Shown here in pieces: positions 9,489 to 18,430 of a stretch of DNA of 64,000 nucleotides. Origin of the DNA: Dyella_A sp050749815 (GTDB lineage: Bacteria; Pseudomonadota; Gammaproteobacteria; Xanthomonadales; Rhodanobacteraceae). How positions within the stretch are numbered: the first letter of the stretch is position 1; each line of letters starts with the position of its first letter. A program made the translations under genes and the position numbers. The notes below the pieces were generated by a model. The model was not told the DNA's origin. It searched no databases and was given only the letters and a program-made list of their open reading frames with translations. The DNA is taken from contig NZ_CP192735.1 of assembly GCF_050749815.1 (NCBI RefSeq), positions 496,001 to 560,000 of the forward strand. Direction: 5' to 3'.

Positions 9489-9719
9489 ATGTCCAAGTTC
9501 TTCCGCCGCCGCAAGTTCTGCCGCTTCACGGCCGAAAACGTCAAAGAGATCGACTACAAGGATCTCAACACCCTGCGCCAGTACGTGACCGAGAACGGCA
9601 AGATCGTTCCCAGCCGCATCACCGGCACTAAGGCCCGCTATCAGCGTCAGCTGGCGACCGCGATCAAGCGCGCGCGCTTCCTGGCCCTGCTGCCGTACAC
9701 CGACAACCACGACGTCTGA
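9489..9719 (+). CDS. rpsR: 30S ribosomal protein S18
   Basis: The 76-residue protein has the S18 signature: a basic start (KFFRRRKFCRFT), the YKDLNTLRQYVTENGKI core and RQLATAIKRARFLALLPY. It pairs with S6 on the 30S platform. It follows rpsF by 15 bases with a taggag ribosome site, the standard order. Confidence 0.98.
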   Translation: MSKFFRRRKFCRFTAENVKEIDYKDLNTLRQYVTENGKIVPSRITGTKARYQRQLATAIKRARFLALLPYTDNHDV

Positions 9720-9825
9720 TCGTGGCGCGCGGCCGCTCCTCTCGGGGCGGCCGCGTGAGCAAACCCTTCGGACAACCGTCCACGGCTGCGCCGGGCCACA
9801 CCGGTGCTAACGAAAAGGAACGACC

Positions 9826-10275
9826 ATGGAACTGATTCTTCTCGAGAAAGTGCGCAACCTCGGCAACCTTGGCGACAAGGTCAACGTGAAGCCGGGTTAC
9901 GGCCGCAACTACCTGCTGCCGCAGGGCAAGGCCGTGCGCGTCAATGCCGCCAACCTCGAAGCCTTCGAGAAGCGCCGCGCCGAGTACGAGGCCAAGGCCA
10001 ACACGCTGCTGGCCGACGCCGAGTCCCGCAAGGCCCAGCTGGCCGATGCGTCGGTGACGATCACCGCGCACGCCAGCCCGGAAGGCAAGCTGTACGGCTC
10101 GGTCGGCCCGCGCGATATCGCCGAGGCCTTCCAGGCCGCCGGCAAGACCATCCACAAGGGTGAGGTGATCCAGGGCGAAGGCCCGATCCGCCACACCGGC
10201 GAGTTCGACGTGGTGATCAGCCTGCACGCCGACGTCCAGACCACCGTCAAGGTGATCGTGGTCGGCGAGAAATAA
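9826..10275 (+). CDS. rplI: 50S ribosomal protein L9
   Basis: The 149-residue L9 has the N-terminal RNA-binding domain (MELILLEKVRNLGNLGD, KPGYGRNYLLPQGKA). A long central helix (about 41-75) and the C-terminal domain follow. It lies 106 bases after rpsR; that gap contains a GC-rich inverted sequence (ggcgcgcggccgc to gcggccgcg near 9724-9754) but no clear terminator. It closes the ribosomal operon before dnaB. Confidence 0.98.
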   Translation: MELILLEKVRNLGNLGDKVNVKPGYGRNYLLPQGKAVRVNAANLEAFEKRRAEYEAKANTLLADAESRKAQLADASVTITAHASPEGKLYGSVGPRDIAEAFQAAGKTIHKGEVIQGEGPIRHTGEFDVVISLHADVQTTVKVIVVGEK

Positions 10276-10355
10276 GTCCCCGCCTCGCGCTGGACTCCAG
10301 ACGGGCGCCGCAAGGCGCCCGTTTGCTTTGTGGCGTCGCCGGCGATCGGCGTGAC

Positions 10356-10385
10356 TTGTCCACGCCAAACCACAGCTTATCCACA
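10356..10385 (+). promoter_or_regulatory. DnaA boxes upstream of dnaB
   Basis: A perfect DnaA box ttatccaca lies at 10377-10385. A two-mismatch box ttgtccacg lies at 10356-10364, on the same strand and 21 bases away, i.e. two helical turns. They sit 88-117 bases upstream of the dnaB start, where a promoter is expected. The consensus match is direct; regulation of dnaB by DnaA is inferred. Confidence 0.6.
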
Positions 10386-10472
10386 GAGTTGCTGTCTCGT
10401 GCCCTGCGATGGCCGCGCGTATCCTTGGGCGCGTGTGCGCACGGCCGCGCCGCCCATCCTGCGAGTATCCCG

Positions 10473-11867
10473 ATGTCCTTCGTGCCCGATCGCAAATCCA
10501 CCGGTTCCAGTGTGGAGTCGCTGCGCGTGCCGCCGCACTCCATCGATGCCGAACAGGCCGTGCTGGGTGGCCTGATGTTGGCCCCCGACGCGCTGGACAA
10601 GGTGGCTGACCGGCTCTCCGAGGGCGATTTCTACCGCAAGGATCACCGCCTGATCTGGCGCGCCATCACCGAGCTGGCGAACAAGGGCATGCCCTGCGAT
10701 GCGGTGACGCTCGGCGACTGGTTCGAGGCCAATGGCCTGGCCGAGATGGTCGGCGGTGCCAGCTATCTGGCCGAGCTGGCCAACACCACGCCCAGCGCGG
10801 CGAACATCGGCGCCTACGGCGACATCGTGCGCGAGAAGTCGATCCTGCGGCAGCTGATCGACGCCGGCGTGTCGATCAGCGAGGACGGTTACCGACCCGA
10901 GGGCAAAGGCGTGCAGGAGGTGCTGGAGAGTGCCGAGCAGCGCGTGTTCAAGATCGCCGAGTCGGGCACCCGCGGCAAGAAGGATTCGGTGTCGATGCGC
11001 GAGGCGGTCAAGGACGCCTTCCGCCTGCTGCACGAGCGCTACCAGAACAAGGGTCAGCTCACCGGTATCTCCACCGGCTTCAACGATCTGGACGAGCTCA
11101 CCTCGGGCCTGCAGCCGTCGGACCTGATCATCGTGGCGGCGCGCCCGTCGATGGGCAAGACCGCGTTTTCGGTGAACATCGCCGAGGCCGCCGCGCTGCG
11201 CGGCAAGAAGGCGGTGGCGATCTTCTCGATGGAAATGTCCGCCTCGCAGCTGGCGCTGCGACTGATCTCCTCGATCGGCCGCATCCATGCCCAGCATCTG
11301 CGCAACGGCGACCTGGCCGAGGAAGACTGGCCGCGCGTCACCAACGCCATCGCGATCCTGTCCGAGGCGAAGATCTTCATCGACGACACGCCCGGCCTGT
11401 CGCCGGTGGAACTGCGTTCGCGCGCGCGTCGTCTGCATCGCGAGCACGGCGGGCTGGGCCTGATCGTGATCGACTACCTGCAGCTGATGCAGGTGCCCGG
11501 GAACAAGGAGAACCGCGCCACCGAGATTTCAGAAATCTCGCGTTCACTCAAGGGCCTCGCCAAGGAGTTGAACGTGCCGGTGATCGCCCTGTCCCAGTTG
11601 AACCGCTCGTTGGAGCAACGCGCCGACAAGCGTCCGATGATGTCCGACCTGCGCGAGTCGGGCGCCATCGAGCAGGACGCGGACGTGATCATGTTCATCT
11701 ACCGCGACGAGTACTACAACAAGGAATCGCCCGACAAAGGCCTGGCCGAGATAATTATCGGCAAGCAGCGTAACGGCCCCACCGACACGGTGAAGCTGAC
11801 CTTCCTCGGCCACTACACCAAGTTCGAGAACTACGCGCCGGACTCATTCGTCGGGGCGTTCGATTGA
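10473..11867 (+). CDS. dnaB: Replicative DNA helicase DnaB
   Basis: This 464-residue hexameric 5'-3' helicase unwinds DNA at the replication fork. The N-terminal primase-interaction domain (about 20-120) begins VPPHSIDAEQAVLGGLM. A linker and the RecA-like C-terminal ATPase domain follow, with Walker A ARPSMGKTAF, Walker B LIVIDYLQLM and LSQLNRSLEQR. No intein or insertion is present. I chose the ATG at 10473, which gives the usual N-terminus; an in-frame ORF extends upstream across the DnaA boxes and is not supported. Confidence 0.97.
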   Translation: MSFVPDRKSTGSSVESLRVPPHSIDAEQAVLGGLMLAPDALDKVADRLSEGDFYRKDHRLIWRAITELANKGMPCDAVTLGDWFEANGLAEMVGGASYLAELANTTPSAANIGAYGDIVREKSILRQLIDAGVSISEDGYRPEGKGVQEVLESAEQRVFKIAESGTRGKKDSVSMREAVKDAFRLLHERYQNKGQLTGISTGFNDLDELTSGLQPSDLIIVAARPSMGKTAFSVNIAEAAALRGKKAVAIFSMEMSASQLALRLISSIGRIHAQHLRNGDLAEEDWPRVTNAIAILSEAKIFIDDTPGLSPVELRSRARRLHREHGGLGLIVIDYLQLMQVPGNKENRATEISEISRSLKGLAKELNVPVIALSQLNRSLEQRADKRPMMSDLRESGAIEQDADVIMFIYRDEYYNKESPDKGLAEIIIGKQRNGPTDTVKLTFLGHYTKFENYAPDSFVGAFD

Positions 11868-11921
11868 CGGCAGGCCAGCAAGCATCGGGCGTCCGGGGGG
11901 GGCGCACCGTCATGTTCCACG

Positions 11922-11972
11922 CTCCCTCTCCCCCGGGCTCGGCCCGGAAGAGAGGGGCGGGGTAAGGGGGAG
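11922..11972. repeat. G/C-rich palindromic repeat (ccctctccc family)
   Basis: This hairpin has arms ccctctcccccgggc (11924-11938) and gcccggaagagaggg (11942 on), followed by a G-rich ggcggggtaagggggag. It lies in the 159-base gap between dnaB and alr. It shares the ccctctccc/gggagaggg core with the element inside argE (41861-41949), so it probably belongs to the same dispersed repeat family. Confidence 0.6.
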
Positions 11973-12026
11973 GCCGTTGCTCTGTTGTCCTGACATTCCG
12001 CTCCCGATTTCCGCATACGTGCCTGC

Positions 12027-13115
12027 ATGAGCCGCACCACCGTTGCCACCATCCACCTGGGCGCCCTGCGCCACAACCTGGCGCTGATCCAGCGCACGGC
12101 CGCGCCGGCGCGGGTGATGGCCGTGGTCAAGGCCGACGCCTACGGCCACGGTCTGGAGCGGGTGGCGCGCGCGCTGGACGAGCAGGCCGAAGCCTTTGCG
12201 GTGGCGGCGCTGGGTGACGGCCTGCGCCTGCGTGCGGCCGGCCACCGCCAGCGCATCGCCGTGCTGTCCGGTCCCGACCAGCCGGGCGACATCGCCGAGA
12301 TGCAGCGGCTCGGCCTGGAGGCGGCGATTCACCATGAAGCCCAGCTCGCCTGGCTGGCCGAGGCTTCGCCGCGGCGCGGACGGTTGCGGGTATGGATCAA
12401 GATCGACAGCGGCATGCACCGGCTGGGCTTCGCGCCCGAGCAGGTCGCGGCGGTGCATGCGCGGCTGGCGGCAATGTCGGGCGTCGATCCGCAGATTGGC
12501 CTGCTGACCCATTTCGCTGAGTCGGAAGTGTTCGACGGCGCGGTGACGCGGGCGCAGATCGAGCGCTTCAACGAGGTAACTGCCGGGCTCGACGGGCCGC
12601 GCTCGCTGGCCAACTCGGCCGCCGTGCTGGGCTGGCCGCAGGCGCGCGCCGACTGGGTGCGCACCGGCGGTCTGCTGTACGGCCTCTCGGTGGTCGACGG
12701 CAAGAGCGGCAGCGATTTCGGTTTTCGCCCGGCGATGACGCTGTCCACCCGTCTCATCGCGATCAACCGCATCCGTGCCGGCGAGCGCATCGGCTACAAC
12801 GGCACCTGGACCTGCCCCGAGGACATGCCGGTGGGCGTGGCGGCCATCGGCTACGGCGACGGCTACCCGCGCAGCGCGGTGGCGGGCACGCCAGTGCTGG
12901 TGAACGATCGGCGCGTCCCGCTGATCGGCCGTGTCTCGATGGACCTGATCACGCTGGACCTGCGCGACGCGCCGGCCGCGAAAGTGGGCGACCGCGTGAC
13001 CCTGTGGGGGCCGCAGTTGCCGGTGGAGCTGGTCGCGGCGCAGGCCGGCACCATCAGCTACGACCTCACCTGCGGCATGACCCGGCGCGTGCTGTTCGTC
13101 GAAGACGAGGGCTAG
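12027..13115 (+). CDS. alr: Alanine racemase
   Basis: This 362-residue PLP enzyme makes D-alanine for peptidoglycan. The PLP lysine is K35 in VMAVVKADAYGHG. The second-domain motif RIGYNGTWTCPEDM carries the catalytic Tyr, and GRVSMDLITLDL and the glycine-rich IGYGDGYPR are typical. Its length is normal. It lies between dnaB and radA, with 100 bases before radA; the dnaB-alr linkage is widespread in gammaproteobacteria. Confidence 0.97.
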   Translation: MSRTTVATIHLGALRHNLALIQRTAAPARVMAVVKADAYGHGLERVARALDEQAEAFAVAALGDGLRLRAAGHRQRIAVLSGPDQPGDIAEMQRLGLEAAIHHEAQLAWLAEASPRRGRLRVWIKIDSGMHRLGFAPEQVAAVHARLAAMSGVDPQIGLLTHFAESEVFDGAVTRAQIERFNEVTAGLDGPRSLANSAAVLGWPQARADWVRTGGLLYGLSVVDGKSGSDFGFRPAMTLSTRLIAINRIRAGERIGYNGTWTCPEDMPVGVAAIGYGDGYPRSAVAGTPVLVNDRRVPLIGRVSMDLITLDLRDAPAAKVGDRVTLWGPQLPVELVAAQAGTISYDLTCGMTRRVLFVEDEG

Positions 13116-13215
13116 CGGCCATCGCGCCGACAGCGCGACGCGTCGCCTGCGTCTCGCGACCTGCGATGCACCCACGTTAAGCTCGCCGCTTCGTTTTCAT
13201 CCTTCCGGAACCAGC

Positions 13216-14595
13216 ATGGCCAAGGCCAAGACCGCCTACGTCTGCACCGATTGCGGTGCCGAGCACTCCAAGTGGCAGGGCCAGTGCGTCGAGTGCGGGG
13301 TGTGGAACACGCTGTCGGAAATCGTGCTGCAGCCGGCGGCCAAGTCGGTGGCGGCGCAGCGCAGTGTTGGCTACGCCGGCAAGGCCGCAGGATCGCCGGT
13401 AGTGACGCCCCTGACCTCCGTGGCGCTGACCACCGAGGTGCGCAGCTTCACCGGTATCGGCGAGCTGGACCGCGTGCTCGGCGGCGGACTGGTGGACGGT
13501 TCGGTGGTGCTGATCGGCGGCGATCCGGGCATCGGCAAATCCACGCTGCTGTTGCAGATGCTCGGCACGCTGGGCGCACAGCTGCCCAGCGTGTACGTCA
13601 CGGGCGAGGAGTCGCTGGCCCAGGTCGCCGCCCGCGCGCAACGGCTGGACCTGCCGTTGGCGCCGCTGCACGGGCTGGCCGAAACGTGCATCGAGCGCAT
13701 TCTGGAGCAGGTCTCGGCCAGCCGTCCGCGTGTGCTGGTGATCGATTCGATCCAGACCATCTGGACCGAGCTGCTCACCGCTGCGCCGGGCTCGGTGAGC
13801 CAGGTGCGCGAATCGGCCGCCAAGCTCACCCGCTTCGCCAAGGAAACCGGTACCTCGGTATTCCTGGTCGGCCACGTCACCAAGGAGGGCGGCATCGCCG
13901 GTCCGCGCGTGCTCGAGCACATGGTCGACGCGGTGCTGTATTTTGAGGGTGAGTCGGGTAGTCGATTCCGCGTGCTGCGCGCGTTCAAGAACCGCTTCGG
14001 TGCGGTCAACGAGTTGGGCGTGTTCGCGATGAGCGAAAAGGGTCTGCGCGAAGTGCCCAACCCCTCGGCGATCTTCCTGTCCACCCATGCCGGGCCCACC
14101 TCGGGCAGCGCAGTGATGGTGACGCGCGAAGGCACGCGGCCGCTGCTGGTGGAGGTGCAGGCGCTGGTCGACCAGAGCTCGCTGGGCAATCCGCGCCGCG
14201 TGGCGCTGGGTCTGGAGCAGAACCGGCTGGCGATGCTGCTGGCGGTGCTGCACCGGCACGGCGGGGTGGCAGCGTATGACCAGGACGTGTTCGTCAACGT
14301 GGTCGGCGGCATCCGCGTGCAGGAGACCGCCGCCGACCTGCCCGTGCTGCTGGCGGTGCTGTCGTCGCTGCGCGACCGGCCGCTGCCGGACAAGACCATC
14401 GCCTTCGGCGAGGTCGGCCTGTCCGGTGAAATCCGCCCGGTACCCAACGGCGAGGAGCGCCTGAAGGAGGCCGCGCACCACGGCTTTCGCCGTGCCATCG
14501 TGCCGAAGGCCAACGCGCCGAAGAAGGGCAAGGTGGGCGAGATGGAAGTCGTCGCGGTGGAGCGGCTGGCTGAGGCCATCGACGCCTGCCGCTGA
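13216..14595 (+). CDS. radA: DNA repair protein RadA
   Basis: The 459-residue RecA-related ATPase helps branch migration in recombination repair. It has the N-terminal zinc finger (CTDCGAEHSKWQGQCVECG, four Cys), the Walker A GGDPGIGKST, the RadA-specific KNRFG motif and a C-terminal Lon-protease-like domain. It is the last plus-strand gene before a REP-like hairpin and convergent purU. Confidence 0.97.
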   Translation: MAKAKTAYVCTDCGAEHSKWQGQCVECGVWNTLSEIVLQPAAKSVAAQRSVGYAGKAAGSPVVTPLTSVALTTEVRSFTGIGELDRVLGGGLVDGSVVLIGGDPGIGKSTLLLQMLGTLGAQLPSVYVTGEESLAQVAARAQRLDLPLAPLHGLAETCIERILEQVSASRPRVLVIDSIQTIWTELLTAAPGSVSQVRESAAKLTRFAKETGTSVFLVGHVTKEGGIAGPRVLEHMVDAVLYFEGESGSRFRVLRAFKNRFGAVNELGVFAMSEKGLREVPNPSAIFLSTHAGPTSGSAVMVTREGTRPLLVEVQALVDQSSLGNPRRVALGLEQNRLAMLLAVLHRHGGVAAYDQDVFVNVVGGIRVQETAADLPVLLAVLSSLRDRPLPDKTIAFGEVGLSGEIRPVPNGEERLKEAAHHGFRRAIVPKANAPKKGKVGEMEVVAVERLAEAIDACR

Positions 14596-14601
14596 AGCCA
14601 A

Positions 14602-14677
14602 TGTAGGAGCGCACCTTAGTGCGCGACCTCGCTGTATCGATGCATCACGCGGTCGCGCACCAAGGTGCGCTCCTACA
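14602..14677. repeat. REP-like inverted repeat, copy A
   Basis: Two 26-27 base arms, tgtaggagcgcacc...gtgcgcgacc and its reverse complement ggtcgcgcac...ggtgcgctcctaca, surround a 22-base loop between the convergent genes radA and purU. The right end contains the TAG stop codon of purU (14673-14675). It is the same family as the copies at 34470, 44954, 50409 and 50586; the TGTAGGAGC ends resemble REP sequences of pseudomonads. Confidence 0.85.
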
Positions 14678-15542
14678 GGGAAAACACCACCGTTTTGCGG
14701 CCGTCGATCAGCACGCGGTCGTCCAGCACCAGCCGCAGCGTGCGCGCGAGCACGCGCCGCTCGATGTCGCGACCGATGCGGATCATGTCCTCCGGCGTGT
14801 CGCTGTGACTGACGCGCTCGATGTCCTGCTCGATGATCGGGCCTTCGTCCAGATCCGCCGTGACGAAGTGCGCGGTGGCGCCGATCAGCTTGACCCCGCG
14901 CCGGTGTGCCTGGTGATACGGCCGCGCGCCCTTGAAGCCGGGCAGGAACGAGTGGTGGATGTTGATGCAGCGCCCGGCCAGCTTGCCGGCCAATTCGTCG
15001 GACAGCACCTGCATGTAGCGGGCGAGCACCACCAGCTCGGCGCGGGACCGCTCGATCACCGCCCAGACCTGCGCTTCCTGCGCGGCCTTGTCGGCGGGAT
15101 CCACGGGCAGGTAATGGAAGGCGATGCCGTCCAGATCCAGGTGGCGATACGTCTCGCGCGGGTGGTTGGCGACGATGCCCACGATGTCCATCGGCAGCTC
15201 GCCGATGCGCCAGCGGTAGAGCAGATCGGCCAGGCAATGATCGAACTTCGACACCATCAGCAGCACGCGGCGGCGTTGCTCGCGCGGGCGCAGCGTCCAG
15301 CGCATGTCAAAGCGCTGCGCCACCACACGGAAACCGGCACGCAGGTCCTCCGCCGCCACGTCGGGCTGGCACGGATGGAACACCAGCCGCATGAAGAACT
15401 GTCCGGTCTGCGCGTCGCCGAACTGCTGCGCTTCGAGGATGTTGCTGCCCTGGGCGGCGAGATGGCTGGAGACGGCGCCGACGATGCCGGGCCGGTCGGG
15501 GCAGGACAGGGTGAGGACGAACTGCGCTGCGTCCCCGCTCAT
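14673..15542 (-). CDS. purU: Formyltetrahydrofolate deformylase
   Basis: A 289-residue enzyme that hydrolyses 10-formyl-THF to THF and formate, balancing one-carbon pools. The N-terminal ACT domain (about 8-85, starting LTLSCPDRPGIVG) is followed by the formyltransferase-like domain. That domain carries the catalytic segment INIHHSFLPGFKGARPY and the Asp of ADLDEGPI. Its stop codon lies inside REP-like repeat copy A. The start is separated by one base from the stop of the upstream membrane protein gene, so they form a two-gene minus-strand unit. Confidence 0.95.
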   Translation of the reverse strand: MSGDAAQFVLTLSCPDRPGIVGAVSSHLAAQGSNILEAQQFGDAQTGQFFMRLVFHPCQPDVAAEDLRAGFRVVAQRFDMRWTLRPREQRRRVLLMVSKFDHCLADLLYRWRIGELPMDIVGIVANHPRETYRHLDLDGIAFHYLPVDPADKAAQEAQVWAVIERSRAELVVLARYMQVLSDELAGKLAGRCINIHHSFLPGFKGARPYHQAHRRGVKLIGATAHFVTADLDEGPIIEQDIERVSHSDTPEDMIRIGRDIERRVLARTLRLVLDDRVLIDGRKTVVFSL

Positions 15543-15543
15543 G

Positions 15544-16341
15544 TCACAGGCCCCGGTGCAACACCAGTTCCAGCACCGCCTTGGTGCCGAAGAACGCCAG
15601 CACCAGCAGCGCCATGCCCGACAAGGTGAGGTTCACCGCGCGGCGCCCACGCCAGCCGTGCTTCCAGCGGCCGTAGAGCAGGGCGCCGAAGATCAGCCAG
15701 GCGATGATCGACAGCACCGTCTTGTGCACCAGGTGCTGGCCGAACAGGTTGTCGACGAACAGCGCGCCGGTGACCAGGGTCAGCGTGAGCAGGGCGAAGC
15801 CGGCACCGATCAGCTGGAACAGCAGGGTTTCGGTAAGCGTCAACGGTGGCAGGGCGCGCAGCCAGGGGCCGAACTGGCGGTGGCGCAGGCCGCGCTCCTG
15901 CACCGCCAGGCCGATCGCCATCACCGCCGCGATCGACAGCACGCTGAAGGCGAGCAGGGCCACGGTGACGTGCAGTTTGATCTGCCAGTCCATCGGCTGC
16001 GGCAGCGTGGGTGGGGCGAGAAAGCCATCGGCGGCCACCAGCAACGCCGCCAGCGGGAACACGATGACCCCGAGCGCCGCCACTGGACGCGACAGGTTCA
16101 CCAGCAAGGTCAGCGCCGAGACTACGCAGGCGGTCAGCGACAGTGCGGCGAAGAAGTGCAGATCCAGCGCGCCGCGATGCATGCCCAGCAGGATCGCCGC
16201 ATGCAGCAGCACGGCGAGGGCGCCCAAGGCCAATGGCCAGCGCTGCGTGGGCCGGTTATCCCCGAGCAGCGGCCAGGCCAGCGCACCGGCGGCAGCGAGG
16301 TAGAAGACGATGGCGAGGGAGCTGAGGGCAGGAAGCATCAT
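15544..16341 (-). CDS. ypjD: CcsA/YpjD-type inner membrane protein
   Basis: The 265-residue protein has about eight hydrophobic segments and fits the cytochrome c assembly (CcsA/ResC-like) family, close to YpjD, which also lies divergent from ffh in E. coli. Loop histidines that could handle haem are in KLHVTVALL and QHLVHKTVL. Haem transport is a family property and is not proven for YpjD. I chose the paired ATG at 16341; a longer frame reaches into the ffh promoter and is unlikely. It is co-directional with purU, 1 base apart. Confidence 0.8.
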   Translation of the reverse strand: MMLPALSSLAIVFYLAAAGALAWPLLGDNRPTQRWPLALGALAVLLHAAILLGMHRGALDLHFFAALSLTACVVSALTLLVNLSRPVAALGVIVFPLAALLVAADGFLAPPTLPQPMDWQIKLHVTVALLAFSVLSIAAVMAIGLAVQERGLRHRQFGPWLRALPPLTLTETLLFQLIGAGFALLTLTLVTGALFVDNLFGQHLVHKTVLSIIAWLIFGALLYGRWKHGWRGRRAVNLTLSGMALLVLAFFGTKAVLELVLHRGL

Positions 16342-16387
16342 GGCCCGGCAGTGTCGCACAGCGCCTGGCGCCGGTGCAGGTGGGCAG

Positions 16388-16418
16388 TTCGCCGGTAGCA
16401 GGCCTCGCCGGCTATAAT
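16388..16418 (+). promoter_or_regulatory. Putative sigma-70 promoter of ffh
   Basis: A perfect TATAAT lies at 16413-16418, with a weak TTCGCC (16388-16393) 19 bases upstream. The -10 ends 30 bases before the ffh ATG at 16449. Confidence 0.5.
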
Positions 16419-16448
16419 CGGCGACTTTCCGCGCCACGGTTTTCACCC

Positions 16449-17831
16449 ATGTTCGAGTCGCTTAGCCAACGCCTCTCCGCCACCGTCAACCGCCTGCGCG
16501 GCCGCGGCCGGCTGACCGAGGAAAACATCCGCGAGTCGCTGCGCGAGGTGCGCATCGCCCTGCTCGAGGCGGACGTGGCGCTGCCGGTGGTGCAGGCGCT
16601 GATCGAGCGGGTGAAGGTGCGCGCGGTCGGCCAGGAAGTGCTCAAGAGCCTGTCGCCGGGCCAGGCGCTGGTGAAGGTGGTCAGCGACGAGCTGACCGCG
16701 GTGATGGGCACGGTCAACACCGAGCTCAATCTCGCCCAGACGCCGCCAGCCGTGGTGCTGATGGCGGGCCTGCAGGGCGCGGGCAAGACCACCACGGTGG
16801 GCAAGCTGGCGCGCTTCCTGACCGAGCGCAAGAAGAAGCGCGTGATGGTGGTGAGCTGCGACGTCTATCGTCCGGCGGCGATCGAACAGCTGCGCACGCT
16901 GGCCGGGCAGGTCGGGGTGAGCTTCTTCCCCTCCGAGGCCGGCCAGAATCCGATCGACATCGCCAAGGCGGCGATCGCGGCCGCGCGGCGCGAGGTCATC
17001 GATGTGCTGCTGGTCGATACCGCTGGTCGCCTCAGCGTCGATCAGGCGATGATGGACGAGATCAAGGCGCTGCACGCCGCGATCACGCCGGTCGAGACGC
17101 TGTTCGTGGTCGACGCGATGACCGGCCAGGACGCGGCCAACACCGCCAAGGTGTTTGCCGAGGCGCTGCCGCTGACCGGCGTGGTGCTGACCAAGACCGA
17201 CGGCGACGCCCGTGGCGGTGCCGCGCTGTCGGTGCGCTACGTCACCGGTCGGCCGATCAAGTTCCTGGGTGCTGGCGAGAAGCTCGACGCGCTCGAGCCG
17301 TTCCATCCGGACCGCGTCGCCCAGCGCATCCTGGGCATGGGCGACGTGCTGTCGCTGGTCGAGGAGGTCGAGCGCAAGGTCGACCAGGACAAGGCGCAGA
17401 AGCTCGCCACCAAGGTGATGAAGGGCAAGCGCTTCGACCTGAACGACATGCGCGACCAGCTCGAGCAGATGAACAACATGGGTGGCCTGGCCGGGCTGAT
17501 GGACAAGCTGCCGGGCATGTCCAGCGTGCCGGACAGCGTGAAGTCCAAGGTCAACGACAACGAGCTCAAGCGAATGGTCGCGATCATCGGCTCGATGACC
17601 AAGAAAGAGCGCCGCCACCCGGATCTGCTCAACGGCTCGCGCCGCGCCCGCGTGGCCCGCGGTTCGGGCACCCAGCCGGCCGACGTCAACCGCCTGCTCA
17701 AGCAGTACATGCAGATGGAAAAGATGATGTCCAAACTGGCCAAGGGCGGCACCAAGGGCCTGCTGCGGCAGATGCGCGGCGCGATGAAAGGCATGGGGGG
17801 CATGGGCGGCGGCATGCCGCCGATGCGCTGA
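16449..17831 (+). CDS. ffh: Signal recognition particle protein Ffh
   Basis: The 460-residue SRP GTPase delivers nascent inner-membrane proteins to FtsY. Domains: helical N domain (1-90), G domain with GLQGAGKTT, DVYRPAAIEQL, DTAGR and TKTDGDARGG, and a methionine-rich M domain from about 300 that ends in repeated GMGG/GGMPPMR. It is transcribed away from ypjD and followed by a repeat-filled gap before rpsP. Confidence 0.98.
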   Translation: MFESLSQRLSATVNRLRGRGRLTEENIRESLREVRIALLEADVALPVVQALIERVKVRAVGQEVLKSLSPGQALVKVVSDELTAVMGTVNTELNLAQTPPAVVLMAGLQGAGKTTTVGKLARFLTERKKKRVMVVSCDVYRPAAIEQLRTLAGQVGVSFFPSEAGQNPIDIAKAAIAAARREVIDVLLVDTAGRLSVDQAMMDEIKALHAAITPVETLFVVDAMTGQDAANTAKVFAEALPLTGVVLTKTDGDARGGAALSVRYVTGRPIKFLGAGEKLDALEPFHPDRVAQRILGMGDVLSLVEEVERKVDQDKAQKLATKVMKGKRFDLNDMRDQLEQMNNMGGLAGLMDKLPGMSSVPDSVKSKVNDNELKRMVAIIGSMTKKERRHPDLLNGSRRARVARGSGTQPADVNRLLKQYMQMEKMMSKLAKGGTKGLLRQMRGAMKGMGGMGGGMPPMR

Positions 17832-18173
17832 TCGATCCGGGGTGTCGCCGCGGTCCTCGGCCCAAGCGCCTTGGTGCCGCTAAAGGGCGAGCGTCATCCC
17901 CGCGCAAGCGGGGACCCATTTTGACGTTGGTGCCGAGAACACGATGGATCCCCGCTTTCGCGGGGATGACGTTCGCTTCGTAGGGACCTTGCCCGGCGGT
18001 ATGGACGTTCGCTTCGTAGCGACCTTACCCCGCTGTACGGGTGATCGGAGTGGACAGGCCGCCTTAGCCGCCCAAGGGCTTCCCTTTTACCGAAAATCCA
18101 CTAAAATGCCGCGTTTACCGCGCACGGTCTCGTGCGTGCGGCCGGCGATTCCGGCAACTCTGGAGCTTTTACT
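17832..18173. other. 342-base gap ffh-rpsP holding two repeat types
   Basis: No gene is seen here. Two facing copies of a gtcatccccgcg-type repeat occur at 17892-17919 and 17944-17971 and together could form a large hairpin. A 23-base direct repeat (gacgttcgcttcgtag-N-gacctt) occurs at 17968-17990 and 18004-18026, with one mismatch. Near the right end taaaat (18102-18107) is a possible -10 box for rpsP. Confidence 0.7.
17892..17971. repeat. Inverted pair of gtcatccccgc-type repeats
   Basis: The left arm reads cgtcatccccgcgcaagcgg plus gacccat, and the right arm is its near-perfect reverse complement starting atggatccccgctttcgcgg. This dispersed short repeat type is common in many proteobacterial genomes. 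It may end ffh transcription, but no T tract follows. Confidence 0.75.
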
Positions 18174-18428
18174 ATGGTCAAGATTCGTCTTTCGCGCGGT
18201 GGCGCCAAGGGCCGTCCGTTCTACCACGTCGTCGTGACCGACCAGCGCAACAAGCGCGACGGTCGCAATATCGAGAACGTGGGCTTCTACAACCCGGTCG
18301 CGGCGGGCAAGGACAAGCGCCTTGAGCTCAACGTCGAGCGCGTCAAGGAGTGGGTGGGCAAGGGTGCGCAGCTGACCGACAAGGTCGCCGCCCTCGTGAA
18401 GGAAGCCGGCAAGCAGCAGGCTGCCTGA
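18174..18428 (+). CDS. rpsP: 30S ribosomal protein S16
   Basis: The 84-residue S16 begins MVKIRLSRGGAKGRPFYHVVV, the family signature, followed by DGRNIENVGFYNP. It is the first gene of the standard rpsP-rimM-trmD-rplS operon, with 2 bases before the rimM start. Confidence 0.98.
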   Translation: MVKIRLSRGGAKGRPFYHVVVTDQRNKRDGRNIENVGFYNPVAAGKDKRLELNVERVKEWVGKGAQLTDKVAALVKEAGKQQAA

Positions 18429-18430
18429 GC

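Noticed and set aside
10323..10472. An upstream start for dnaB.
   Set aside because: It covers the DnaA boxes and promoter region, and DnaB proteins start near the 10473 ATG.
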